64,000 nt of DNA from UBA1765 sp045629945 (lineage in GTDB: Bacteria > Fibrobacterota > Fibrobacteria > Fibrobacterales > Fibrobacteraceae). The DNA lies in NCBI GenBank assembly GCA_045629945.1, contig JAZQSE010000017.1, positions 96,748 to 160,747 on the forward strand, written 5' to 3'. The notes under the pieces were generated by a model that worked only from the letters and a program-made list of their open reading frames with translations, had not been told where the DNA came from and did not search any database. Below, one piece after another: positions 25,534-32,620 of this stretch. The position numbers were made by a program, and so were the translations under genes. Position 1 is the stretch's first letter; every line of letters starts with the position of its first letter.

Positions 25534-25975
25534 AGGTCGTGGCGGCTATACGCAACACCAACTATCCTACAAAGACTCTGGTGGCCGAAAAGTGAAAGAC
25601 AAGGGGGCTATATTTGTAGCGGAGCGATATATGGATATGGGGTATGAATCTGTTTTTCGGCAAGAAATAAACGGGGAGAAACGATTCGATCTCACCATCA
25701 AGACAAGCGATGATGTTAATTTTGTAAAAAATATTGAAGTGAAGCAGGTGATTAGTCCAAACTCTAGCCGAATTGCAGAAAACATTCGACATGGTTTTGA
25801 ACAATTGGCCAGTGAAGGTGGTGGCACAATCGCACTACACGATGCAAACCATAACCAATCTTTGGAAAGGTTGTCATTTATCCAGAAAGGAATCGATGAA
25901 GCGAAACGAAAAGGGTGGGTAAAAGGTCCCATTGAAGTATGGTTTAAGGATAAAATAAAGGTGAATTTAAACTAG
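25526..25975 (+). CDS. CdiA C-terminal-like nuclease/toxin domain protein (cassette A)
   Basis: A 149-residue protein read from ATG 25526, which overlaps the DUF4417 stop; a GTG/ATG-rich frame extends upstream but is inside that gene. Residues RFDLTIKT...KNIEVKQV supply an Asp and an ExK pair as in PD-(D/E)XK toxin domains of CdiA/polymorphic toxins, followed by helical IRHGFEQLASEGGGTIALHD. No secretion or delivery part is attached, so it would act inside the cell. Identification as a toxin is by resemblance and context. Confidence 0.55.
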   Translation: MGRGRGGYTQHQLSYKDSGGRKVKDKGAIFVAERYMDMGYESVFRQEINGEKRFDLTIKTSDDVNFVKNIEVKQVISPNSSRIAENIRHGFEQLASEGGGTIALHDANHNQSLERLSFIQKGIDEAKRKGWVKGPIEVWFKDKIKVNLN

Positions 25976-25985
25976 GAGACGTGAA

Positions 25986-26477
25986 ATGGCCCGATTAAAA
26001 TGCACATGTGGAAATTCTCTTTCCAATTCCACTGACTACGAAACTGATGTCTATTATATTTTTTCCAAGAAGGAAATTTTAGAGACTATTCAGAAGAATC
26101 CGCAGTTGCTCTACTGGGACTTCTATACAGATCGAGAATCACTATGCGACTATTGGTTTTGTTCTCGCTGCAAGCGCATGATGATATGTTCAAAAGAAAA
26201 CAACCGTGTAGAAAGAGTTTATAAACCAATTCGATTAACCGATGAAAAAATGACTATTGATACCAGCACCTGGCGAGAGTTTTATTCGTTTAGTGATAAT
26301 GAACTTCTGGCCTTGACGGATAAAAATTACGAGCAAGGCTACGAAATGACGCTTCAGGAGTTTTACGAGAAATATCCTCGTAAATATTTCTACCGCATTT
26401 CGCCTAAAGAAAAAAGGATTTTCGCTTATGAGACTGCATCTAAAAAATTGTCATTTATTTATGAACAAGAAGAGTGA
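25986..26477 (+). CDS. Small zinc-ribbon-like protein, candidate immunity partner (cassette A)
   Basis: A 163-residue protein with two cysteine pairs, C6-x-C8 (KCTCGN) and C59-x2-C62 (WFCSRCKRM), suggesting a zinc ribbon in the first 65 residues. I do not recognise the family. It begins 10 bases after the toxin-like gene with a good GGAG and is followed by a terminator, so it is the last gene of cassette A. Position immediately after a toxin-like nuclease is what one expects of an immunity protein; this is inference. Confidence 0.55.
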   Translation: MARLKCTCGNSLSNSTDYETDVYYIFSKKEILETIQKNPQLLYWDFYTDRESLCDYWFCSRCKRMMICSKENNRVERVYKPIRLTDEKMTIDTSTWREFYSFSDNELLALTDKNYEQGYEMTLQEFYEKYPRKYFYRISPKEKRIFAYETASKKLSFIYEQEE

Positions 26478-26510
26478 ACTCTAATAGATTTAAGTGTTCT
26501 AAAACAAAAA

Positions 26511-26546
26511 ACTCGGCAGAAGCTACCAACAACTGCCGAGTGCTTT
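26511..26546 (+). terminator. Terminator of cassette A
   Basis: Perfect 9-bp stem ACTCGGCAG (26511-26519) with CTGCCGAGT (26533-26541), 13-nt loop, followed by GCTTTT. Confidence 0.8.
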
Positions 26547-26659
26547 TGCAAGGAAACCTCGCGGACAAGCGATGTTAATATAGTATTTTGAGCTAGTTTA
26601 TTCCAATGTTTTCTTGTTTTTTAGAATAATATTTGTTTACACTTTGAAACTGTTGTGTT

Positions 26660-27523
26660 TTGGATTCACGAAGCCGAGTTCTTATAGGTTTAGATTATTA
26701 CGAAGAACCACTATTGGATTTTGATTACGACTTGTTCTGTAACGCAATTCATTCCAAACTAGCGAAAACATTTAACGACCGCGATTTACACTTGCTCGCC
26801 GATTTGGCTCGAATTGTAGAATATCTTGCTGGGCACAAAACTGAAGATGGAAAGATTGCGAATGAATTCTATTTCGGCGTAAAAAAGTTTGCTCCCGTTT
26901 GGGAAGCGATGGTTGATAGAATTTTTGGGAAGTTGCCGCAGGGAGTTGCCAAGGATAAATTTAATCCGCATTGTGAATGGGATTTAAGTTCTAGAAAGCC
27001 TGGATATGAAAATCCAAATTATGTCATGCGTCCCGATACGATTATGTGGGATGGGGGAGAAAGTCGTCTTTATGTTCTGGATGCCAAGTATTATAAGTTT
27101 GGCATGACTGGTTCTGTATCAGATTTGCCTTCATCTGGTTCAATCTGCAAGCAAATTGCTTATGCAGAGTATGTTGAGCGGCTTGTTTTGCAAAAGAAAC
27201 TTCCTGCCTGCGTGGGAATGACAGCGAACGCAATCTACAACGCATTCGTATTGCCGTATTGTTTTGATGCCGACAATTCTCAATTACCGCCAGATGACGG
27301 CTTTGAAACGCGCCCTTACAAGATGCGCTTTATAGGCTATTGCCATGGGAACTGGAAGACTCTTGATGCAAAGCCAGGCGAAGTCGATTATCGTCCTTAC
27401 CACCGAATCGCAGGAATCTTGCTAGATGTGAAGTCTGTCATGCAGAACTATTGTGCGTTTGGCGAGGCTCAAAAGCTGTTGGCGACGTGTATTTTGAGGG
27501 AAAACTCAAATCATTCTGGGTAA
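26660..27523 (+). pseudogene. LlaJI-type restriction endonuclease, probable N-terminally truncated remnant
   Basis: The 287-codon frame resembles the C-terminal part of LlaJI/McrC-like restriction enzymes: FGVKKFAPVWEAMVDRIF, then a nuclease core MRPDTIMW...LYVLDAKYYKFG (PD, then DAK), and YVERLVLQKKLP. The only start is a TTG directly after an in-frame stop, no ribosome binding site precedes it, and no McrB-like GTPase gene or cognate methyltransferase is adjacent. I read it as a remnant, though the nuclease core is intact and a short active form cannot be excluded. Confidence 0.6.
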
Positions 27524-27550
27524 AATAGGCGATTTTTTCAAAAAAAACTC

Positions 27551-27579
27551 TTGCCTTTTTGACCGAAATAATATATAAT
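27551..27579 (+). promoter_or_regulatory. Promoter of cassette B
   Basis: TTGCCT (27551-27556), 17-base spacer, consensus TATAAT (27574-27579), 45 bases before the XRE gene start. Confidence 0.7.
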
Positions 27580-27623
27580 TGTTAGAAATTAGCGAACATA
27601 TTACAATTTAAAGCGAGGATACG

Positions 27624-27992
27624 ATGACTTTTGGAGATTTTGTAAGGGAAAAACGCTTAAAAGAGGGGGTAAACCTTAGGGCGTTGGCTAAAGAATTGGA
27701 TATAGCCCCGGCCTATATGAGCGACATCGAAAAAAATCATCGTTATCCGCCAGATAAAGAAAAGATTTATAAGATTGCGGAAGTTTTGAAATTGTCGGAA
27801 GATGAAAAAAATCAAATGTTTGATTTGGCTGGCGAAGCCAGAGTCGGGACAATTGCTCCGGATATTTCGGATTACGTCACGAGTCAGAATGCAGCCCGTG
27901 TTGCACTTCGCAAGGCAAGGGACTTAAATCTTGGCGAAAAAGAATGGATGAAAGTCATAGATATACTTGAAAAAGGAACGAAAATACGGTAA
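27624..27992 (+). CDS. XRE-family transcriptional regulator (cassette B)
   Basis: A 122-residue protein with an N-terminal helix-turn-helix (FGDFVREKRLKEGVNLRALA, AKELDIAPAYMSDIEKNHRY) and a C-terminal helical segment with KARDLNLGEKEWMKVIDIL. It belongs to the small XRE antitoxin/repressor type that is paired with ImmA/IrrE peptidases. GCGAGG precedes the start. Its stop overlaps the next start by one base (TAATG), so the two are translated together. The DNA-binding domain resembles that of cassette A only in fold. Confidence 0.88.
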   Translation: MTFGDFVREKRLKEGVNLRALAKELDIAPAYMSDIEKNHRYPPDKEKIYKIAEVLKLSEDEKNQMFDLAGEARVGTIAPDISDYVTSQNAARVALRKARDLNLGEKEWMKVIDILEKGTKIR

Positions 27993-28732
27993 TGAAAATT
28001 AAAGCATATTCTAACGAAAGACTTGAATTTTTTGGAGACGAATTGAATCGTCGTTTTAATCCGTCTCGTTTGGAATGTGTAGAATCCTTGGATGTTTATG
28101 ATGTGGTTGATTTTATTGGTTGTTCGCCAGAGTGGAAATATATAACGCCGGATCAATCCATTCTAGGTATGACGGTGTTTGAAAAAACTGAATACTATGT
28201 GTGGCGAGAACCAAAGTATGAAAAAGGTTGCTTACCAATTAAAACCACCCTTGAAAAAGGCACCATTCTTATTGATAGAACTCTTAATGAAGGAAACAAG
28301 CAAAAACAGTATGTTGAAAATTTTACAGTGATTCACGAATGCTTTCATTGGCTATTACACAAAGACTACTTTGAAAATACAGAGAACCCTATTCAATGTT
28401 GTTCAGAAGATACCTTGTTTGGAAAATTTTTGAGTTTAAATGCAGAAGTCGCAACTTTAGAACATCAAGCAAATCGGTGTGCAGCATGTTTTTTAATGCC
28501 GAAAAATGCTGTGTCAAGCGAGTTTATGAAAAATGCAAGAATGCAAAACAAACCATACTCGCCATTACCTGAAAGAACAATGAAAAAGTATATAGCTCAG
28601 ACGGCCAATCAATTTGGTGTTAATTTCAATCCAATGAAGTATAGGTTACAAGAATTGGGGTTTATTCAAAAACAAGGAGAAAATTATGGAATGGATAAAA
28701 GATCACACACCAATGTTTATGGATGTTGCTAA
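27992..28732 (+). CDS. ImmA/IrrE-family metallopeptidase (cassette B)
   Basis: A 246-residue predicted zinc peptidase with TVIHECFHWLLHKDYF (HExxH variant HECFH) and NAEVATLEHQANRCAACFLM, where the E in the helix would complete the metal site. The N-terminal segment NRRFNPSRLE...VVDFIGCSPEW is unlike that of cassette A; the two enzymes share only the core. The likely job is cleavage of the preceding repressor. The next gene starts 47 bases inside its 3' end. Confidence 0.85.
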   Translation: MKIKAYSNERLEFFGDELNRRFNPSRLECVESLDVYDVVDFIGCSPEWKYITPDQSILGMTVFEKTEYYVWREPKYEKGCLPIKTTLEKGTILIDRTLNEGNKQKQYVENFTVIHECFHWLLHKDYFENTENPIQCCSEDTLFGKFLSLNAEVATLEHQANRCAACFLMPKNAVSSEFMKNARMQNKPYSPLPERTMKKYIAQTANQFGVNFNPMKYRLQELGFIQKQGENYGMDKRSHTNVYGCC

Positions 28733-29051
28733 AGATGTGAAGGGGCGTGAAGCGATTGAATATGGGTATGAAACAGAGAATGAATACAAAGATCATTTGG
28801 TTCGTGTTGTTTTTGAAAGAGATGAGCAACGCTTATTAGATTTTCTTCTGCTCGAGTTAATGAAAACATTTGACATGTACATAGGAAATGATGAAATGAC
28901 AACTTTGGAGAATTGTAATGTTCCGCGAGCAATTGAAATATCGAAGTCTTTTGTGAAAAAAAATGCAAAAACTGAGGAAGCTTTTTCTAAATTTATTACA
29001 CAATTGGAAAATGCCGTAAAGTATCAAAGCGATGTGTTTTTTGGAGGGTAA
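28686..29051 (+). CDS. Hypothetical protein unique to cassette B
   Basis: A 121-residue acidic helical protein (EWIKDHTPMFMDVAKDV, DEQRLLDFLLLELMKTF, TEEAFSKFITQLENAV) with no family that I recognise. The ATG at 28686 lies seven bases after AAGGAGA and inside the end of the peptidase gene, so the coding overlap looks real. There is no counterpart in cassette A. It could be an adaptor or small regulatory subunit of the system. Confidence 0.6.
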   Translation: MEWIKDHTPMFMDVAKDVKGREAIEYGYETENEYKDHLVRVVFERDEQRLLDFLLLELMKTFDMYIGNDEMTTLENCNVPRAIEISKSFVKKNAKTEEAFSKFITQLENAVKYQSDVFFGG

Positions 29052-29061
29052 AAAAAAATTT

Positions 29062-29760
29062 ATGCAAGGTGTTAGAAAAAAGCGAACAAGAGACAAGAAA
29101 AACATGAAAATAAATTTATATCAAATAATTGGTCAATTAGAATCTTCTTTAAAAGAAATGAATGTTCCTTTTAAAGAAGGTTTTCCTATAGTTCCGAAGG
29201 AAATGCTTTTATGTAAAATGCCAAAAGAAATTTTACCTCATCCGCATCATTTAAAAGCAGCAGAACCACACAATTCTCTAATCTGTAATTTTTCGCAGGA
29301 TGAGACCCTTTATCTGACATTAAAGGAATTGAATAAAAGAATTGTAATTTGGAAAAATTTTATGGGAATATGTGGTTTTGATTTTAGTGCGAGAGCTGGA
29401 GACGAAGAAGTTAGTCAAGATATGTATTTGTATCTCAACAAACTTCTTGATGCGTATGTTGCCTCGCATGAAATTAAAATTTTGCCCAATTTTAGAATAG
29501 CGGGAAATTTATCGTCTTTGAATGTCTTAAGAATTTATCCACCCAATAGTTGGTTTGCGGTTGGTACACTTGGATGTAGTGGGAATGAAAAATTCAATTC
29601 AATGTTACTTCGTTACAAATTAATGTTTGCAAGACCGAAACACCTTTTGATTTACGGAATTTTAAAAGATATTTACAGAAAAATTTTAGAAGAGTATGGG
29701 GTAGAATATTCAATTTTTGAAGATTTTAATAGACGTAGCCGTAATGGATATTTTAAGTAG
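29062..29760 (+). CDS. DUF4417-like protein (cassette B)
   Basis: A divergent relative of the cassette A DUF4417 protein; by eye KRIVIWKNFMGICGFDFSAR aligns with the ERVWNKF...GGFSPDFS part, KILPNFRIAGNL with VIPNVGFSD, and PPNSWFAVGTLGC...KHLLIYG with the ENSILSITSQSC...KLYVVG part. About 232 residues with a basic N-terminus. The start is uncertain: ATGs at 29032, 29062 and 29104 are in frame; GGAGGG at 29043-29048 favours 29062 but at long spacing. Same position in the cassette as in A. Confidence 0.65.
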   Translation: MQGVRKKRTRDKKNMKINLYQIIGQLESSLKEMNVPFKEGFPIVPKEMLLCKMPKEILPHPHHLKAAEPHNSLICNFSQDETLYLTLKELNKRIVIWKNFMGICGFDFSARAGDEEVSQDMYLYLNKLLDAYVASHEIKILPNFRIAGNLSSLNVLRIYPPNSWFAVGTLGCSGNEKFNSMLLRYKLMFARPKHLLIYGILKDIYRKILEEYGVEYSIFEDFNRRSRNGYFK

Positions 29761-29771
29761 GGAGTAAAATC

Positions 29772-30194
29772 ATGGATGCAAAACGTAAATACACTCGTCT
29801 TGTTGAAAAAGTTAAGAATGACCTTGATCAAAATGCGATTATTGAAAAAAGGATTAGGGAGAGAAATCGTAGTCAAGAAAAGTATAAAGACTTATGGGAA
29901 AAAGTTAATCTAGATGAGATTGTGAAAAAATTTGCTCTTGGTTCAGAACCTATTATAAATGAGAATGGCAAGATTATTTTTAGAACTCCTGGAAGTAACG
30001 TTCAGGTTGTAGCAGAGGCTACCATTGGAAGCGTGAGAATTCAGGATTTAAATATTACTAAAGGGAGGGGGTATTTAGATTTAAATGGTAAAAGAATGAA
30101 CAATATTACAGAAAATGGTAAGATGCGAGGCTTATCTAAAAAAGAGTATGAACTAAAGACTCATTTCAGAATAAAGAAACTTCACGAGATTTAG
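29772..30194 (+). CDS. Small toxin-domain-like protein (cassette B)
   Basis: A 140-residue protein with a basic helical N-terminus (VEKVKNDLDQNAIIEKRIRE) and a compact C-terminal part with FRTPGSNVQVVAEATIGSVR, IQDLN, YLDLNGKRMNN and a final KTHFRIKKLHEI. The end resembles the C-terminal toxin domains of polymorphic toxins (BECR/EndoU-like), where His, Thr and basic residues near the end are catalytic; I cannot name a family with certainty. It takes the place of the nuclease gene of cassette A but is not related to it. GGGAG precedes the ATG. Confidence 0.5.
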   Translation: MDAKRKYTRLVEKVKNDLDQNAIIEKRIRERNRSQEKYKDLWEKVNLDEIVKKFALGSEPIINENGKIIFRTPGSNVQVVAEATIGSVRIQDLNITKGRGYLDLNGKRMNNITENGKMRGLSKKEYELKTHFRIKKLHEI

Positions 30195-30200
30195 AAATTT

Positions 30201-30563
30201 ATGAAAGGTCGTCAGTATCAATATCAGGGATTTTTGCTACAGTGTCCTTATAGGAATGTAGAACTTGAAAAATATCGTAGGGAATTACCTGCGAATACAC
30301 AGATGTTTTTTTACTCCAAAAATCTTTTAGATTATCCAGAATATAGAAGACAAATTCCTTTGACTTACCTAGACTTGAATATTGATACCGTTAACGATCT
30401 TGAAAAAATAACTTGCTTATTGAAGGATGTTCAAGCTCTCTATATTGTTGATGATCGAATTGAAAGCGAAAATACATTTGTAAAAAAACACTCTGAAGCA
30501 ACGAAACAAGCCTTTATATGGCAATTAGAAAATAGGGGAATTCTCTGTTATTTGACAAAATAA
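30201..30563 (+). CDS. Small hypothetical protein, candidate immunity partner (cassette B)
   Basis: A 120-residue protein with no family that I recognise (QGFLLQCPYRNVELEKYRRE, LEKITCLLKDVQALYIVDDR). Six bases separate it from the toxin-like gene. It is the last gene of cassette B and corresponds in position to the zinc-ribbon protein of cassette A, but is unrelated in sequence, as expected if toxins and immunity proteins are exchanged together. The role is inference from position. Confidence 0.5.
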   Translation: MKGRQYQYQGFLLQCPYRNVELEKYRRELPANTQMFFYSKNLLDYPEYRRQIPLTYLDLNIDTVNDLEKITCLLKDVQALYIVDDRIESENTFVKKHSEATKQAFIWQLENRGILCYLTK

Positions 30564-30646
30564 TTGAGCCACTTTTGATAATCGTCTATCGTGTACGATG
30601 TAAAATAATCAAAGTCAAGCTGTTTTTTGTATGTAGGTGAAAATGA

Positions 30647-30925
30647 ATGAAAGATGACTGCGATGGCTGTAAATCCTTATATTACTATTCTAACGACAAC
30701 TCGACAGCAGAAATCAATTTTGTAATACAAACCGACCACGTTTATCCCATTGAAGTAAAGTCAGCAGAAAACTTGAAAGCAAAATCGCTTACACAGGCGT
30801 TAAAGACAAAGGAAAACCTACACGGGCTATGTTTTTCGATGTCAGATTATCGCGAAGAAGAGCGAATGACAAATGTTCCGCTCTATTTGGCAGAATTTTT
30901 TTGGGAAAAATTAATTGGTTCGTAA
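30647..30925 (+). pseudogene. C-terminal remnant of a DUF4143 AAA ATPase
   Basis: The 92-codon frame matches the end of ATP-binding proteins with a C-terminal DUF4143 domain: LYYYSNDNSTAEINFVIQ, YPIEVKSAENLKAKSL and NVPLYLAEF. The family is normally about 400 residues with an N-terminal AAA domain, which is absent upstream. A stop directly precedes the first ATG. I take it as a relic. Following bases 30926-31119 stay open in another frame (EHVLEIIDEKLNLLEKEY...), perhaps another fragment. Confidence 0.65.
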
Positions 30926-31181
30926 TACTCCAACAATTTTTTGAACATGTATTGGAGATAATTGATGAAAAACTTAATTTGTTGGAAAAAGAATATTCTC
31001 AAATCGCAAACATTTCGTCAAAGCCACAAATGGAACTAGTTCAGTGTGCATTATCAGAAGAAGAAATTCGTAGGTTAACAGAAATTGTTTATAAAGGCAA
31101 ATTCATGCATGTAAAATAATATAAAAATTCCTTTCTAAATATTGCAAATTTGTATTGTGGTGAATCGGGTTTCTTTTACCC

Positions 31182-32129
31182 TTACTTTTCTTCTTTTGCA
31201 GGGAACATGAAGCTTGCGGTTATTCCAAGGCCTAAGGCTAAAACGATTACGGAAAGGCTTATCCAGGTTGGAATTTTATAGAGTTCCATAATGAGCATTT
31301 TTACGCCAACAAACCCGAGAATGAATACCAAGGCGTATTTTAGAAGGTGGAATTTGCCAAGCATAGCTGCAAGTGCAAAATAGAGAGAGCGAAGCCCGAG
31401 AATTGCCATAATATTAGAGGTGAATACAATAAACGGGTCCCGTGTAACAGCAAAAATTGCAGGGATTGAATCTACTGCAAAGAAAATGTCTGTGGTTTCA
31501 ATTACGAGTAAGGAAAGGAATAGTGGTGTGATAAAGCGCTTGCCGTTTTCTTTTAAAAAGAATGCATGGCCTTCAATTTTGGTGGTGATAGGGAAAAATT
31601 TCTTAGCGAGTTTAACCACAGTATTTTGGCTTAAATCTTGTTCTTCGTCTTCTTTTGAAAAGAGCATTTTCAAAGCAGAGAAAATAAGCAAAGCGCCAAA
31701 CACGTACATAATCCATTCGAAATGATGTAAAAGGGCGGCTCCGCCAATTACGAAAACGCCGCGGAAAATGATTGCTCCTAGAATTCCCCAGAATAAAACG
31801 CGGTGTTGGTAGATTTTTGGGATTTTGAAATAGCCAAAAATAGCTGCCATCACGAAAATGTTATCCATGGAAAGAGATTTTTCGATAATATAGCCGGTTA
31901 AAAATTCTAGTGCGGCTTCACTGCCAGAAAGTTCTGTGCCAGGAATGTAGCCTTTGCCGTAGAGAAAATAGAGTGCTGCGTTGAATAAAAGAGAAACGCC
32001 AATCCAAACGCCAGTCCAGCGGAGGGCTTCTCCGACACCGATTTCGTGGTCTTTTTTGTTGAATACGCCAAGGTCTAGTGCGAGCATGGCGGCGACTAAA
32101 ATTAAAAATGCAATCCAGAATATAAGCAT
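31182..32129 (-). CDS. TerC/Alx-family membrane protein
   Basis: A 315-residue inner-membrane protein with about nine hydrophobic helices. Family marks: LALDLGVFNKKDHEI, the IEKSLSMDNIFVMAAIF segment with conserved acidic residues, and FLSLLVIETTDIFFAVDSIP. Members are manganese exporters (Alx/MntP-like role) or tellurite-resistance associated. First core gene after the island; it is transcribed leftward toward the island remnants. No other tellurite genes nearby. Confidence 0.92.
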   Translation of the reverse strand: MLIFWIAFLILVAAMLALDLGVFNKKDHEIGVGEALRWTGVWIGVSLLFNAALYFLYGKGYIPGTELSGSEAALEFLTGYIIEKSLSMDNIFVMAAIFGYFKIPKIYQHRVLFWGILGAIIFRGVFVIGGAALLHHFEWIMYVFGALLIFSALKMLFSKEDEEQDLSQNTVVKLAKKFFPITTKIEGHAFFLKENGKRFITPLFLSLLVIETTDIFFAVDSIPAIFAVTRDPFIVFTSNIMAILGLRSLYFALAAMLGKFHLLKYALVFILGFVGVKMLIMELYKIPTWISLSVIVLALGLGITASFMFPAKEEK

Positions 32130-32620
32130 ACGTGTAATTTAGAAAATAAGGGGGAAAATGTCATTGTTTTGCAATAATTGTAGATATTTGGTAAAAGTTT
32201 AGGAGTGGTAAGTGTAGGGTTGTCATGGCGAGAGGCCTTTTGCCTCGCGGCCATCTTGGTTTTTGTCATTACGAGCGTAGTATAAATTGTCATGGCGAAC
32301 GTAGTGTGGCGATCTGTTGGCGATGAGATTGCTTCCACCACGCCACAAATGTGGCTCGTGGCAGGCTCACATTTAGGCTTCGCAAAAAAAGCTTTTCAAG
32401 CTTCGCAATGACAAAAGTGGGTTCGCAATGACAAGGTTCTTGGGCAAGAACCGCGTGGCAAGTTGCGCTAAGTGAAGCGGTGTGAGCCTGAGTATCTGAG
32501 TGGGGAGCGGAAAATTGCGGAACGCAAGTTGAAGCGTGGGAGAGACTTCTCCCATTGTAGTAAAAGATTTTAATGGGGAAAATTTTGCTAAATTTTTCGG
32601 CGAAAAACAAAGGAAATGTT
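32130..32620. repeat. Intergenic region with dispersed repeat, right copy
   Basis: About 490 bases between the terC-type gene and alaS without a gene. Bases 32296-32345 and 32424-32466 match, as reverse complement, two blocks of the repeat at 170-280. Other short units (GTCATGGCGA, TTCGCAATGACAA, GCCTCGCGGCCA) repeat within the region. An alaS leader with TAAATT near 32588 may hold its promoter. Frames predicted here are translations of repeats. Confidence 0.7.

Noticed and set aside
30926..31119. Small gene after the DUF4143 remnant
   Set aside because: Open frame with helical-looking peptide, but its only start lies inside the remnant in another frame and there is no ribosome site; left as possible fragment.
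20100..31120. Prophage or integrative element
   Set aside because: XRE-ImmA pairs are typical of such elements, but no integrase, relaxase, capsid, terminase or tail gene and no tRNA-associated duplication was seen.
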